From positions 40,486,001-40,550,000 of the forward strand of contig JBITNC010000001.1 in NCBI GenBank assembly GCA_050084985.1: 64,000 nt of DNA, in the 5' to 3' direction. Source of the DNA: Nageia nagi (taxonomy: Eukaryota; Pinophyta). This document shows positions 1 to 12,044 of this stretch, piece after piece; the stretch's first letter is position 1; every line of letters begins with the position of its first letter. The position numbers were made by a program, and so were the translations under genes. Under the pieces are notes generated by a model, which ran no database searches, was not told where the DNA came from, and saw only the letters and a program-made list of their open reading frames with translations.

Positions 1-293
1 GCAATATCCTATAGCATAACTTTACTTTACAAATTGGTGTGTGATCACAAAGAAGGAGCCCTATATTTATAGACCAAAATCCCTCTTTGGATCACCTTTT
101 ATCCAATGTACAATAGCATGACATACACATCCTTTTACCCAAGGGGCATGCTCATGACATGGAGTGTAGGAAAAGTTACATTATCATATTCACTTAAATA
201 CTTAAGGTACAAATGATACCCTTAAGTATTAGTAAAATTACATTTAATATTATTACAAAACCTTTACAATAATGCATTATACATTCTAAAACA
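1..293 (-). repeat. 3' LTR of the copia element (partial)
   Basis: It aligns base for base in length with 7642-7934 at high identity. A TATA-like run lies at about 60-72 when read on the minus strand. The inner end reads TGTTTTAGAATG on the minus strand, next to a short purine-rich stretch. The rest of the LTR lies outside the window. Confidence 0.9.
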
Positions 294-1039
294 CCACCTT
301 AATGCAATATTGGGATAGAGCAAATAAGAGAGAAGAAAGAGAGAAAGTAAGAGAGTTTTCCTCCAAACAAATACAATGAAGATGAGAAATTTTTACATAT
401 TTATGAAGTAAGAAAGATCTAGTTTGAGACTCACTACTTTTCCAAATACAGTTATTAACCACAACCAATTTTAATGTACATGAAGTAGTCATCCAATTGG
501 AAGTTATGAAGAGTCTCCAAGAGCCTGCATACCTAAGGTAAGTAACCTACAATCTCAAAGGAACTTGTAAGTCATACGTAGCTCAAATAACAAGATTAGT
601 TAGATGCAACATATTCATCTTATCAAGGATATATGAATTATACAAATACCATCATGAACTGATCAATGGTGCACTATAAGTCATCACAAAGATGCCATGC
701 TAAAAACTTATAGTCACCTAATGTATATAAAATATATTTTGATTATCATTAGAAAATAGAGCATACACATACAGGTTCTTCACATATGGATAAATAAATA
801 GTGCAAAAAGATACATAAGAGTTCCTCTCATATGGATAATTGAATAGTGCTAGATTGATCAATCTTTTGCTTTTAAAATTTTGTACAAAAAATTTCTTCA
901 TACAAAGCAAACTTACCATGAAGGTGTATAATAAAATCTACACTATACGGCATAAAATCCTCTTAGGGTTGAATTTGTCATCACAAATATGAATTCAACA
1001 CAAGAATTCAAACTTTAGTCCCCCTTGAGGGCAACTTCA
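294..1039 (-). other. 3' non-coding part of the copia element
   Basis: This is about 750 bp between the end of the RNase H domain and the 3' LTR. A purine-rich CAAGGGGGAC on the minus strand near 1017-1030 looks like a polypurine tract, although it lies about 720 bp from the LTR. No supported coding region is visible. Confidence 0.55.
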
Positions 1040-4000
1040 CTAACCTAATAGCATCCCTAAGCTTATAGAACTAAGCTTTTTAGAGGGGCTTGGTGAACAA
1101 ATCAATGGAGTTCAAGGTGGATGGACAATACTTCAGGTGTATAATGCCATCATGAACCTTCTCCCTAATAAAATGGGCATGGATTTTCATATGTTTTGTT
1201 CTCTAATAGAACATAGGATTCTTAGCCAAAAAAATAGCTAATTGATTATCTAAAGACATAAAAAATGAGCTATTTTGCTCATACCCAATTTCTTTCAAAA
1301 TATGCCTTAGCCAAATGGCTTTCTAGGCTACAATAGACATGGCACAATATTCAACTTCTATAGTGAAAAGAGAAATAACAGGTTGCTTTTTGGAAGCCTA
1401 AGAGATAACACTTGAACCAATGCTAAACACATACATAGAGTTTGAATTCCTATCATCTCTATCTCCCCCATAGTTAGAATCTAAGAATTTAAAGAGAATA
1501 AATGAAGGCAACTTAGAATACTTGAGAGCAAGATCCTTAGTCCCTACAACATACCTCAAAATTTGCTTAACAACATTAAGGTGCTCAACATAAGGTTTGT
1601 GCATGAATCATGCCATTAGATTCACTACAAATGTAATATTTGGCCTGGATATAGTCAAATACAAAAGATTACCAATTAATTACCTATAATCTATAGCATC
1701 AAGCAACTAAGAGTTGGAGCTTAGAGATATAGTGATTCTAAGAGAGACTAGGATCGTAGCATATCTACACTTTTCCATTCCAAACTTCTACAAGATGTTT
1801 GATATATACTTAGATTGATAGAGGTAAGTACAATCTTTGTATTGATACACTTGCATTCCAAGATAGTAGTACAAGAGATCAAGATTAGTCATTTCAAATG
1901 TTGCCTTAAGTTTGGATATGCACACTTGAATGATTTCATCATTATTCCTAGTTATCAGAAGATCATCCACATAAAGGAGAATCAAGACCATGTTTTTTCT
2001 CTAATTGATCTCATATAGATTGAAGTTAGAAAAACACTTAGAGAATTTAATGTCTATAAAGTACCCTAAAATCTTTTTGTACCATGCTCTAAGTTCTTGT
2101 TTAAGTCTATACAATGACTTCTTTAGCTTGCACATAAAGGATTCTTTACCTTTCATAATAAATCCTTTTAGTTGATTCATGAAGATTTCCACATCTAAGC
2201 CACCATTTATAAATGCACTTTTGATGTCAAGTTGAAAAACTTTCCATCCTTGAGCTATAGAAAGAGCAAGGATAATCTACAGTAGGTATCTTTGCCATGG
2301 GAGCAAATGTTTCCTCATAATCTACATCTTATTTTTGAGCAAAACTTTTAGCCAGTAACCTTGCCTTGTATTTCTCAATATCTCTAATTGAATTAAACTT
2401 GACCTTATAGATCCACTTATTACCAATACATTCTTCTAATTGAGATAAAGAACCAAGTCCCAAGTTTTATTTTTCATAAGTGCCTCATACTTACTTTCAT
2501 GTCTTCTATCTAGCACTCATGTTTTGAAGCTTCTTTGAAGGATGAGGGCTCATGCTTGTTGTCAATCTTGAAAAATAAAGATTTATTCAAGGTTATGCTC
2601 CTTGTAACCCTTTGAGTTGGAGAGTTTTGTTCTTGAGGTGATTTTTTTACATCAATATCTAACTAGCTAGGTGCAACTAAAGAGTCCTCTAGATCATCAA
2701 CATCCTCATTAGAGGTAGATTCATTAAGAAATTTATTGAACTTTACATCCCTTGAAACAAACACTACTTTATATGATAGAGAGTAGAGCATGTAGCCTTT
2801 ATGCTGATTGTTATAACCCATAAAGATGCATTTTTTAGCTCTTTTACATAACTTTTTCTTTTTCTTAGAAATAATGTAGGAGAATACTTCACAACCAAAC
2901 ACCCTAAGGTGAGAAATGTTAGGTTTTCTTTCTAACCATGCTTTAAAAGGAGTTTTACTCTGAATGGATTTTGTGAGACACCTATTTAAGGCATAAATAG
3001 TCATGCTCATAGCTTCACCCTACAAGAAACTAAGAAGATTACCCAACATGCATCTAGCCATCTCCATAATTATCTTATTTTTCCTTTCGGTAACATCATT
3101 CTGCTAAGGAGTGTAAGGAATCATAAACTGCCTTTTGATTCTATACTTAGTATAATATTCATTGAACTCATTACTATTATATTATTCTCCATTATTTGAT
3201 CTTAGCATCTTATTTTTAAGGTTAGTTTGATTCTCAATAAAGGCCTTAAAAACCTTAAAACTCTCAAAGGTTTGATCCTTATGCTCAAGTAGATACCCAA
3301 AGCTCATCCTACTAAAGTCATCAATAAAGGTCAAGATGTAAGATGCTCCTTTAAGCGACTTAATTTTAAATGGAACCATTAAATATGAATCCACAAGTTG
3401 AAAGGGTTGAGATGCTCTTGTTACCTTATCTTTTTCAAACTTTTGTCTATGCATCTTGCTAAGAATGCATTTCTCACATAGACCAACCAAACAAGAAATT
3501 GATGGCAAATCCACCATAAGTTCTTGGTGTTTAATGATTTGAATACTCTAATGGTTAAGGTGCCCTAAATAATGGTGCTAAAGATTGCTTTTAGAACACA
3601 CACTATAAGCAAGATACATCTTTCATAGAATGTGATCCATAATGTAGAGGTTATCTTTCATAAATCCTTTAACCAATGTGATAAGTCCTTTCTTAATGCA
3701 CCAATATTGAGATTCAAACTCAAAAGAGTACCCTTTTATAGAAACTTGGATTATGGAGAGAAGGTTTAATCTTAACTTAGGAACATAGAGAACATTTTCA
3801 AGAATCATCTCGTGAATTAGCACACTCCCAATTCCTTGGACTTCAATGGTAGAGTTATCACCTATCATAATCGCATCTTTTCTATACTTGTGAAAGTTCT
3901 CAAACTTTTCTTTTTTAAAGCATAGGTGATTAGTGCAACTAGAATCAAAAATCCATTTAGATGAAAAAGAGTGAGATATGGAGTAGAGCATTGTAATAAA

Positions 4001-4962
4001 ACTAGCATAAATATTCTTCTTTCTTTTGAAGTTCTTTACATTTCCATTGCTTTTGTTTTTTTTCTCTTTTTTTTTTGTAGCAATCAACTTTTTTGTGACT
4101 TTGAATGCTATAATAGTTACAATTACTTTCAAATTTTTCCTTAAGATAAGGATTATTTACTTTATCTTTTCCATCTCTTTGCTTGAGGTGGTTGTTGTTT
4201 CCATTGTTCCTACTACTATGGTTATTATTTTTATTATTCCTACTTCTATTGTATCCATTACCTCTTTTCTCAAACCTTTTAGAGAAAGAAGGACAAGATT
4301 CCTTTTGATGATTGAACTTATTATTGAAAGGAGTTTTGGTTGCTCTAAGAGTAATGTTATTATCCTTAGAAGAAAAAAATATTACCTTATTGTTAAAGGT
4401 TTCCTCATGCTTCAATAGGTTCCTAGAAAGGTTCTTAAGAGAGAAGACTTCTTTTTCATCATCAAGCCTTATTTTCATAACCATCACAAAGTTTCCAAAC
4501 TTTGGAGAAAGGCTTTGAAGAATTATGAAGACCATGAACTCATCATTAATCCAATTACACCTACAAGCAACAAGTTGGATCCTTAGGTCATTAATTTTGT
4601 TCAACTATATGGTAACATTTTTAACTTCCCTTTGATGACATTTAAGCAACTTTTAGAGAATAGTAAACCTTCTTGAGAAGTTTGAACTAAGGTAGATTTG
4701 CTTAAGCTTATCCCAAGCTTCCTTTGTTGAGGTTTAAGAGGAAATCATCAAGAGCACATCACTTAAAATTTCAAGGTAAATCATGGAGGTTACCAACTCA
4801 TTCTTAGTGTTGTAAGCCTCTAGTGACTTCTCATATATAGGAGGTATAAGGTTTTTATTCACTATTTGCCAAAGCTTCCTTGCCTATAATTTAGCTCTCA
4901 TTCATGGTTTCCAAATCCCTAAAACCATCAAGAATGTGTTTGGATAAAAAAGAGTCTCCCAT
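1040..4962 (-). pseudogene. copia gag-pol polyprotein remnant
   Basis: A start fits at 4962 (protein begins MGDSFLSKH). Gag runs down to about 4000 with a damaged zinc knuckle at 4080-4121: the second cysteine of CX2CX4HX4C is Tyr. Protease follows near 3945, where the usual DSG reads DSS. Integrase spans about 3580-2660, with a partial HHCC region, LTFIDDFSR and a C-terminal block with LRVFGCEVF. Both first catalytic aspartates look lost: HTD-type reads DSY, and RSDNG reads RSNNGE. Reverse transcriptase spans about 2470-1640 and keeps YVDD inside LLYVDDLL near 1940-1970. RNase H spans about 1604-1040 with TIEVEY in place of TEAEY. Many stops and frameshifts interrupt it. It cannot encode a working polyprotein. 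Confidence 0.92.
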
Positions 4963-7418
4963 TTGCATGTTTAATAAATAAAATTAAATGATAAGTTTTA
5001 ACCAAGTAACAAATACATGTTAATTTTAAAATAAAAGACATGCATGATTTGATTCACAAGTGTAAATATTTTACAACTCAAATAATAACCCATGTACCCA
5101 AATACATTTTTCATCTCAAGAACCATAGATGTAAAGTGACATTATTGAGGCTTGTTTTCTTATCTAAAATTAGGCCTTCACCTAGATGCTCACAATAGAA
5201 GAGCTCAAGTATTACAAATCCTCAACTAGTTCACCTTGGTTAGTTTTATACTCTCACAAAGAGAAGTACCTACTATTTTTCAAGGTTGTAATGTTTATTG
5301 GATCAACCAAATTATTAATCGTGATTAGGTTTCAAGTTGTCCTCCTAGGTTATTAGGATAATCCTTGAATGGACATGCGAACATGTGGTATCACTACACA
5401 CATGCCTATCAACCTATTGGAGCTATATCCAAACCAATAGAGGACTTAAGGGTAATTGAGAAGTATGGACTTTTCACCACTTGGATCATTAAACTTAAAG
5501 GCTCTAGTCCACCTATCCTCACCTCATTGCTCTCCAAACAAGTCATGTTGCAGAATGTATGTGTGGATGTGTTAATTTTAGGGGGTTGCTCATATCAATA
5601 TTTGCGATTTTTGTTTGATTAAGCAAATGAAGCAAAAAATGAAACATGAAGTAAAGAGCATAAATAAAATATCATCCATTTAAAGATTTGAAACCTAAGT
5701 GTCCAATGGGTTAGGTCCATAATTTGCACAAGTTAACTTTGGAAAATAAATGATAAATACTTAAGCATAAGCATATATTAATTCCAAAAATTTACATAAG
5801 TTAACTTTGCATAAAGGATAAATACTCAACATGCATCATTTTTAACTTAAGGAATTAAGTCATAAGCATCCAACATTAACTTAAAAATTTATGTTCTAAG
5901 CATGGAACAAAAAGATAAGTACTAAGCATGCATTTATTAACTTTAACAAATAAGTATTAAGTATGCATCATTAACTTAAAAAATTAAGTACTAAGCATGC
6001 ATTTATTAACTTAACAAATAAGTACTAATCATGCATAATTGACTTAAAAATTAATTACTAAGCATGCATTTATTAACTTAACAAATAAGTATTAAGCATG
6101 CATCATTGACTTAAAATTAAATACTAAGCATGCATTTTTTTTTTTTAACTTAAACTAAAAAATTAGTACTAAGCATAAGCATGCATCTTTTTAACTTAAA
6201 GTAAAAAAAATTAGTATACAAACTAGATAAAAATTTAAGTAGAAAATTTATACAAATTCCCCTCCTTTTTTTTACTTAAAGATTTATCCCTAAAGGTAGC
6301 ATACTAAATAATTTATTTTTAAAAGTATTTTGAATAAGTGCATTTAATAGTAATGATGAATGTTGGACCAAGTCAAAAGTAATGTAAGTATATTCATCAT
6401 GAAAATGCTTTAAATTTGGAGTAAAATGCCCACCAAGGGAACGAGTATACATTTGTATAAGAAATTAATACCACTAGTTGCATTAAATAGAAAAAGGTGG
6501 CTTGCAAGAAATACCAAAAAAATTAAATGTCCTCCAAAAAAAAGAGAGTATAACTTTACTTCTAAGTGCATTTAATGGAAAAGGCTTGCAAGCAACAACA
6601 AAAATAATGCTTTAATGCACCAACCAAAAATAAATGAGAGCTATGTCTAGGAAGGAGGGAGAGAACAAAGCAAAGACAAAAAAAGAAGAGGAGAGGTTGA
6701 GAGAGGTGCCTATGGAGGGAGAGCCATGCATAGGAGGACCTAGGAGAAATATCCATGTAGCAGGAGTCTCATAAGAGGAACAACATAGTAGGAGCTATGC
6801 GAATTGACTAGGAAAAGGAGGTGGAGAGGAGGTGGGGGTGATCGCGTAGGAGAAAACAACATCAGGTCATAACCTACATGAGTAGAAGAGCCACATAGGA
6901 GGACCCACATAGTAGGAGATACATGAATTGGGTAGGAAAAGGAGGTATTGAGAAAATATATTATTGACTATACATGAAGTGGTGAATATAATATGTTAAA
7001 TTCAAAACAAAATTCTTGATAATTAACAAAAAAAAGGTTAATAATGTATAACAACTATCCATTATTATATTGAGTTGATTTATTCAAAAAAATGTAACTA
7101 AAAAAAAATGTTAGTATATACAAATTACCTATTTTTCCTAATGTATTATTGCTCAATTACTAATATAAAATATTGTTAGTAGAACAAAAAATGAGCAATA
7201 ATATATTATGTTATTGAGGTAATGTTTGCTAGGAATTGAACTAACATAATCATAAAAGAATGTTAGTATCAAAAAAAAAAAAAGGGGTTATACCTCTAAA
7301 TTGTTTTACCTTAAATAAGAAGAGTAAACTTCCAAAGATGATGACTAAGGATGATGAACCTCTAAAACATTGAGGAGGATCTTCCACACCAAGGATGTGA
7401 AGAGGAGCTTCTAATCTA
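4963..7418 (-). other. long leader of the copia element, no supported gene
   Basis: About 2.4 kb lies between the primer site and gag. It contains an AT-rich minisatellite (5740-6240) and a purine-rich block (6640-6960). In that block a 39-bp segment ending in taggaaaaggaggt recurs imperfectly near 6784 and 6908. The short open frames here show no recognisable domain. Confidence 0.6.
5740..6240. repeat. AT-rich minisatellite carrying repeated CATGCAT
   Basis: The phrases 'taagtactaagcatgcat' and 'ttattaacttaacaaat' alternate with a period of about 65-70 bp. CATGCAT occurs at about 5830, 5936, 5996, 6029, 6063, 6098, 6128 and 6179. CATGCA is the core of the plant RY element bound by B3-domain regulators. 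Whether any is bound here is not known. Confidence 0.8.
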
Positions 7419-7430
7419 GCTTTGATACCA
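7419..7430 (-). promoter_or_regulatory. primer binding site of the copia element
   Basis: The minus strand reads TGGTATCAAAGC two bases inside the 5' LTR. This is one base off the common plant TGGTATCAGAGC site complementary to the 3' end of initiator tRNA-Met. It fixes the element's orientation. Confidence 0.88.
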
Positions 7431-7432
7431 AA

Positions 7433-7934
7433 TGAGAGAATTGAACTATAACATGAACAATTCTAAACTCCCAAGATCTCATGAAAGCTTACAAAACACA
7501 TCTAACTAACTCATAAAGCAATCTCAAAAAGATAACACAAGATGCAAGTGGTTCCTCCAATTATGAGTACATCCACTAACTAGATCTTTACTTCAATCAC
7601 AAATACAACTCTCTTACAATCCTCTTAATCTCAACTCCTATGCACTATCCTATAGCATAACTTTACTCCACAAATTGGTGTGTGATCCCAAAGAGTAAGC
7701 CTTCTATTTATAGGACAAAATCCCTCTTTGGATCACCCTTTTATCCAATGAATAGTAGCATGACATGCACATCTTTTTACCCAAGGGGCATGCTCATGAC
7801 ATGGAGTGTAGGACAAGTTACATTATCATATTCACTTAAATAATTAAGGTATAAAATGATACCCTTAAGTATTAGTAAAATTTCATAGAATATTATTACA
7901 AAACCTTTACAATAATGCATTATACATTCCAACA
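7433..7934 (-). repeat. 5' LTR of the copia element
   Basis: The LTR is 502 bp, bounded by TG and CA, and matches 1-293 over its right part. A TATA-like run (TATAAATAG on the minus strand, about 7706-7716) could be the core promoter. The primer site adjoins its inner end. Confidence 0.92.
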
Positions 7935-10199
7935 GAAACTACAAGGAAAAATTAAAAGGAATTTTTATAGATAACAATAGTCTAAATGAGTTTCAAGTTA
8001 CTGAATAAGAAGGTCACCAAATAACTTATACTTGCATTATTTAACTTCGAAAAAGTATTTCAAATTTATTATGAATCAACCATAATAAAAATAGGTGTAT
8101 GTTTAAATCAATAACAATTATATTAGCATATTTCAGTGAAAACCTCAATAATGCTAAGAGAAAGTATGATGTTTATGACAAGAATTCTACTCCATTGACA
8201 AAGCTCTTGAGAAGTGATAACATTCTTTGTTGCCTAAAGATATTTTTTATACAATAACCATTAATCATAATAGTAAATTAATAATTTAGAAAAGTTGAAT
8301 GAATGTTATATGTAGTGGATAGAATTATTCAAAAATATTCATTTATTGGAGTGGAAAATCTAAGGTGAGTTGAATCAATGTCATACAAAGTGGGTATAAT
8401 TATTCAAAATTATTTGAACATTTCTCAAGCATGTAGGAATGGAAAATATAATGAAGTAACTACGACCTACCCTACCTCAACTAAGTGATAAATCCATCTT
8501 CGATGAAATAATTTAATTCGATATGAAAAAATGGGTCCAAGGCTAATCAAAATAGGTGCATGGATATCATAAGAAATAAGGTGATAAATACAAAAATATT
8601 CTTAAAATATTTTTAGATAATTTTTCCTATCCTATAATGATATGCCAAATTTAAATCCAAATTTTTGTGCATACCTTAGTTGTTCATGAGGATGCAAAAC
8701 TAATAAATTATAAATTATGAAAAATTTCCAAGTTGTATTTTGAGTTACTAGATTTTTATTATTTTAAAGAGTCCACATTGGGATTATTCTCTTTTAAATT
8801 CTAGGTTGCAGAAGGATCCATCATTCAAGGTAATGATTTTGTAAAGATTGAGCTCTTTGAAATACAATATGAACACATGAAGATACATGGTAGATTTCTT
8901 GGTAGAAATATGTTTTGAATGGTTTCATGAAGCTTCATTTTAGAAATAATGTTCAATTCAATACCGTTTCCTTGCAAATAATGGCCATAGTTTTCCTTTA
9001 AACAAAAGAAAGTTACTAACTCTTATTTGAATTATTACTTTTAAAGTGAAATTATCAAAGTGAGAATCACAATATAGTTGAACACTATGGAAATGTAGAT
9101 AAAGGTTAAAGGAATAAATTACTATAATAAAAAAAGATAGACATGGTTATTTTTGGTAACTTTTGTTTATATTTAGGTTAGGTTCTTTGGTTAGAGTAAC
9201 CATTTGTGTTATGGCAATTTTAAAAATTGAAAAGATTATGAAAATTGATAAGGTGATGCATGTGGTGGTTGAGATGATTATGATTACTATTGTTTTTCAT
9301 ATGGTGAGGCTATTCAAGATGATAATTACAGTTCCCATTACTACTAACCACTTACTAGTTGGTTCCTTAAGTAGAAGTAATATTTTGTTGCATGAGTTCA
9401 TGTTCAAGAAGAGGTAATTAGGTTTAATGAAATAAAGTTTATTTTGAATATTCATATTTTTCTATTCATTTTTACATGGCTTTCATGTCCAATGCCAATT
9501 TGGATATCATAAATTTAATGTGTTTCTAAGTATGATATATCTTCTATAGAAAAACACGTATCCTTATTGTCAACTTTAATCCAACTACATCCATGTGTTT
9601 TTTCTATTACTACATAGAATTTTGGCCTAGGTGACCAATAAAGACATAGGTACAATATAATATACCTAATCCAAATAGAATGACTATAGATAATAATAAT
9701 TTAAAAAATAAGAAAATTTAAGAGTTACTCTACAATTATACAAGATTCCTAAAAATAATTAAATACCATTAATTCATATTTTAACAATTATCCAAGATTC
9801 CTAAAATGCTACATATTTTAACAAAAAAAACCTACTTTCAACTATTTTGTGTTGAAAAAATTATGAAAAATAAATGGATTTTAACAAAAAAAAAAACTAG
9901 TAGATGTGTTGGACCACTTACCAATACATTGTAGGGGAATTTGGATGCAGTTGGTGGATCTGTAAGCACCAAAATTAGGATCCCAAAATCTAAAGTTCAC
10001 TTCTATAATTGCTAGGAGGTGCAAGACATGGAGCTAGAAAATGTGCTCCATGGCCTATGATATGGGTTTTATGTTTAAAATACCAAGATTTTGATATATC
10101 AAGATCCTGATATATGCTCGATAGATGATCCATATTGGTATTTTGATATGTGCTAAGATTGAGGTCCCAAAATATTAGGATCCCAATATTTTTGACACC
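7935..10199. other. AT-rich region without a supported gene
   Basis: I recognise no gene or domain on either strand. An 84-codon open frame at 9163-9417 (+) has no recognisable motif. A roughly 75-bp imperfect tandem duplication lies at 8293-8450, and small repeats around 'gatatatcaagatc' lie at 10090-10180. Confidence 0.5.
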
Positions 10200-10638
10200 A
10201 AATTTTTACTCTGCACTTCCTCTCAAAGTGGACCAACTTATTACTTCTGCCCATCATATGTAAAGCAGTTCCTCTCATGGAAGAGAGTACATCCTCTAAT
10301 ACAATATATTTTTATTCTCAAATAACACTCTATTACAAGACCTCTTTTTCACTTCTCCTAACAATCTTAGAGCATAGCTTTGCTACAAACTTAAGTGAAT
10401 AACCAAGAGGGAAATCCCTCTATTGATAGGGTAAAATCCTCCCTTGGATCATCCTTTTAACTAATGTACAATGTCATGAAATGCTTCACCCTTTTACCTA
10501 AGGGTATGCTCATGAGATAGAGTGTAGGACAAGTCACATTATCTTATTCATAAATACTTAAAAGGTGTCTAGGAATACTTTAAGTATTAGTGAATTTATA
10601 TGAAGAGACCTTACAATAATTCATTATACATTCTAACA
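10200..10638 (-). repeat. diverged copia-type LTR
   Basis: The order of blocks follows the 7433-7934 LTR: a 'gttcctc...gagtacatcc' block, a TATA-like region, 'ccctcttggatca'-like text, 'aagggtatgctcatga', and an end reading 'cattatacattctaaca'. Divergence is clearly greater than between the two LTRs of the copia element at 1-7934. The right side reads ATCAAGGGGATAA on the minus strand just before TGTTAG, a plausible polypurine tract. The left limit is uncertain. Confidence 0.72.
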
Positions 10639-11149
10639 TTATCCCCTTGATATATTATAAATTTTGACTATCATTATTCCATTACATACTTATATTGTCC
10701 ACATGAGATGTTTTCTAAGACCCCTTATTTTACCAATATTGTAGATCACTCTACTTTTATAAACTAAGAACTTTGGATGATCTCTTTGGATTCCTACCCC
10801 CATACCATATGAGCCCCTCCTTTCCCATGTCCCCAGGTTATTTCCCTATGAAAATTTATTATTATGAGAAATGCAAAATTGCCCATCAAACATTTAAACA
10901 CATCATTCATTTCTCTCCCCATTTATTGGTAGCTTCCCATAGAGGCTATAGGGTGATCCTTTGAAATAAGAAATATTTATTTCTCTTAGTGTAGACTTGA
11001 TCTAATTCATTCTCTCCAATGTTCTCCTAAATCCTTTAGACATGTTCTCCTAGACAATGATCATAAAAAATATGAGATTAGTATTTTACTACACTCTTCA
11101 CTATACACCATCTCTCATAATCCTCTTATCAAAGTTCCTCCACCCTATG
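10639..11149. other. region between LTR remnant and LINE, no supported gene
   Basis: No domain is recognised. The sequence may be the 5' continuation of the LINE or an internal remnant belonging to the LTR at 10200-10638. A 63-codon open frame at 10773-10964 (+) looks like chance. Confidence 0.4.
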
Positions 11150-11553
11150 TCTTACTCATTTTTCACTACTAGAATTATCAATAAGTTTATAAAAAAAATA
11201 TTTTATGGGTAAAGAAGTAGATTTGGATGGATTATTGATACATTTATTGAAGCATGGTATTGAGTCATTGTTGTACTCCTCATTGATATATTCAAACTCA
11301 CTATTTTCTTAGGTTTTCCTAATTTATGGACTCAATATATCAACCATACCATATACAAAGTAATAATTTCTAATGAATCCAATAACTACAAAACCATTAT
11401 GACTGGGCATGTCTTTACCCATATTTATGCCAAAACATTAGATGTACTTCTATCTCAAATAATGTGGGGGAAAGGACAAATGATCATATGCCAATATGGA
11501 TTTTGTCAAGACTACCAAACTATAGACAACATCCTAGTTCTTAGGGCTATCAT
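11150..11553 (+). pseudogene. LINE reverse transcriptase, N-terminal fragment
   Basis: The plus-strand translation contains GFPNLWTQ, then NNYKTIMTGHVFTHIYAKTL, YGFCQDYQTIDNILVLRAI. These correspond to the fingers/palm start of a non-LTR reverse transcriptase family whose members read NYRTIMVGH...QAGFR..YRTTD. The fragment stops exactly where the large LTR element begins (TSD atcat at 11549-11553). The protein resumes at 38377, in frame across the insertion. Upstream frames are damaged. I am confident of the family type but not of the LINE clade. Confidence 0.85.
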
Positions 11554-12044
11554 TCTAGATAACCAAAAATGATCCTTCTTCTAAAAGGTGAAAGAAGGAT
11601 AAAAATTTAAAATAAATGTTGAAAGTTTACTATAGTTTGTCAATCACTAGCATTTGATTTCAATTATTGGTGACTTTTTATGTTCAATTTTATGCTTATC
11701 TTATGAAATGAACAAGTATGTTTGATGTATTTTCTATTTGCATATGTGTAGGGTCCACAAGTATAGATCAGTGGAACTGAATAGAGAAAGCCATAAGGAA
11801 TTGAAGACAACAAAGAAATCAAGATATTTATAGGTTTTAGAAGATAGTTTTTTAGGCTTGTAAACATTGTAAAAAGGCCTACAAAGTTCTAAAATATTAT
11901 TTAGTAAGTGCCCTTTTGCAAGGTAACAAATTGAAATATATTGGTAATTGTATCATTGAGGTCTACTCAAGAGTAATAAAGAAACATATTGGTTGTGATA
12001 TGTCTTATCTTGTTTGCTAACAAGGTTACTTTTTAAGTACAATA
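11554..12044 (+). repeat. 5' LTR of the Tat/Ogre-like element, internally deleted
   Basis: It aligns to 37558-38371 at both ends but is about 323 bp shorter. The missing part falls after 'ttggtgac' near 11674. The missing segment in the right copy contains TATAAATA at 37910-37917, so this LTR has lost its likely core promoter. The expected terminal TG reads TC. Confidence 0.82.

Larger units (their letters stand above)
1..7934 (-). mobile_element. Ty1/copia LTR retrotransposon, degenerate, 3' LTR truncated by the window edge
   Basis: Bases 1-293 match 7642-7934 closely with the same length, so they are the two LTRs of one element. The full 5' LTR is 7433-7934. Next to its inner edge the minus strand reads TGGTATCAAAGC, a primer site of the initiator-tRNA-Met type. 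Between the LTRs, minus-strand fragments appear in copia order: gag, protease, integrase, reverse transcriptase, RNase H. The frames are broken repeatedly and catalytic residues are lost, so the copy is dead. The outer part of the 3' LTR lies before the window, so target-site duplications cannot be checked. The leader between the 5' LTR and gag is unusually long, about 2.4 kb. Confidence 0.93.

Noticed and set aside
4026-4518. Two overlapping plus-strand open frames (Phe/Ile/Val-rich)
   Set aside because: They mirror the Lys/Asn/Arg-rich copia gag on the minus strand. Hydrophobicity is an artefact of reading that strand backwards.
11551-11560. 10-bp 'cattctagat' at 11551 and 38387 as target-site duplication of the large element
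   Set aside because: The left copy is partly the LTR start (TCTAGATAACC matches TGTAGACATCC in the right LTR). The 5-bp atcat next to the LTR ends gives a normal duplication and restores the LINE frame, so the 10-bp match is coincidental.
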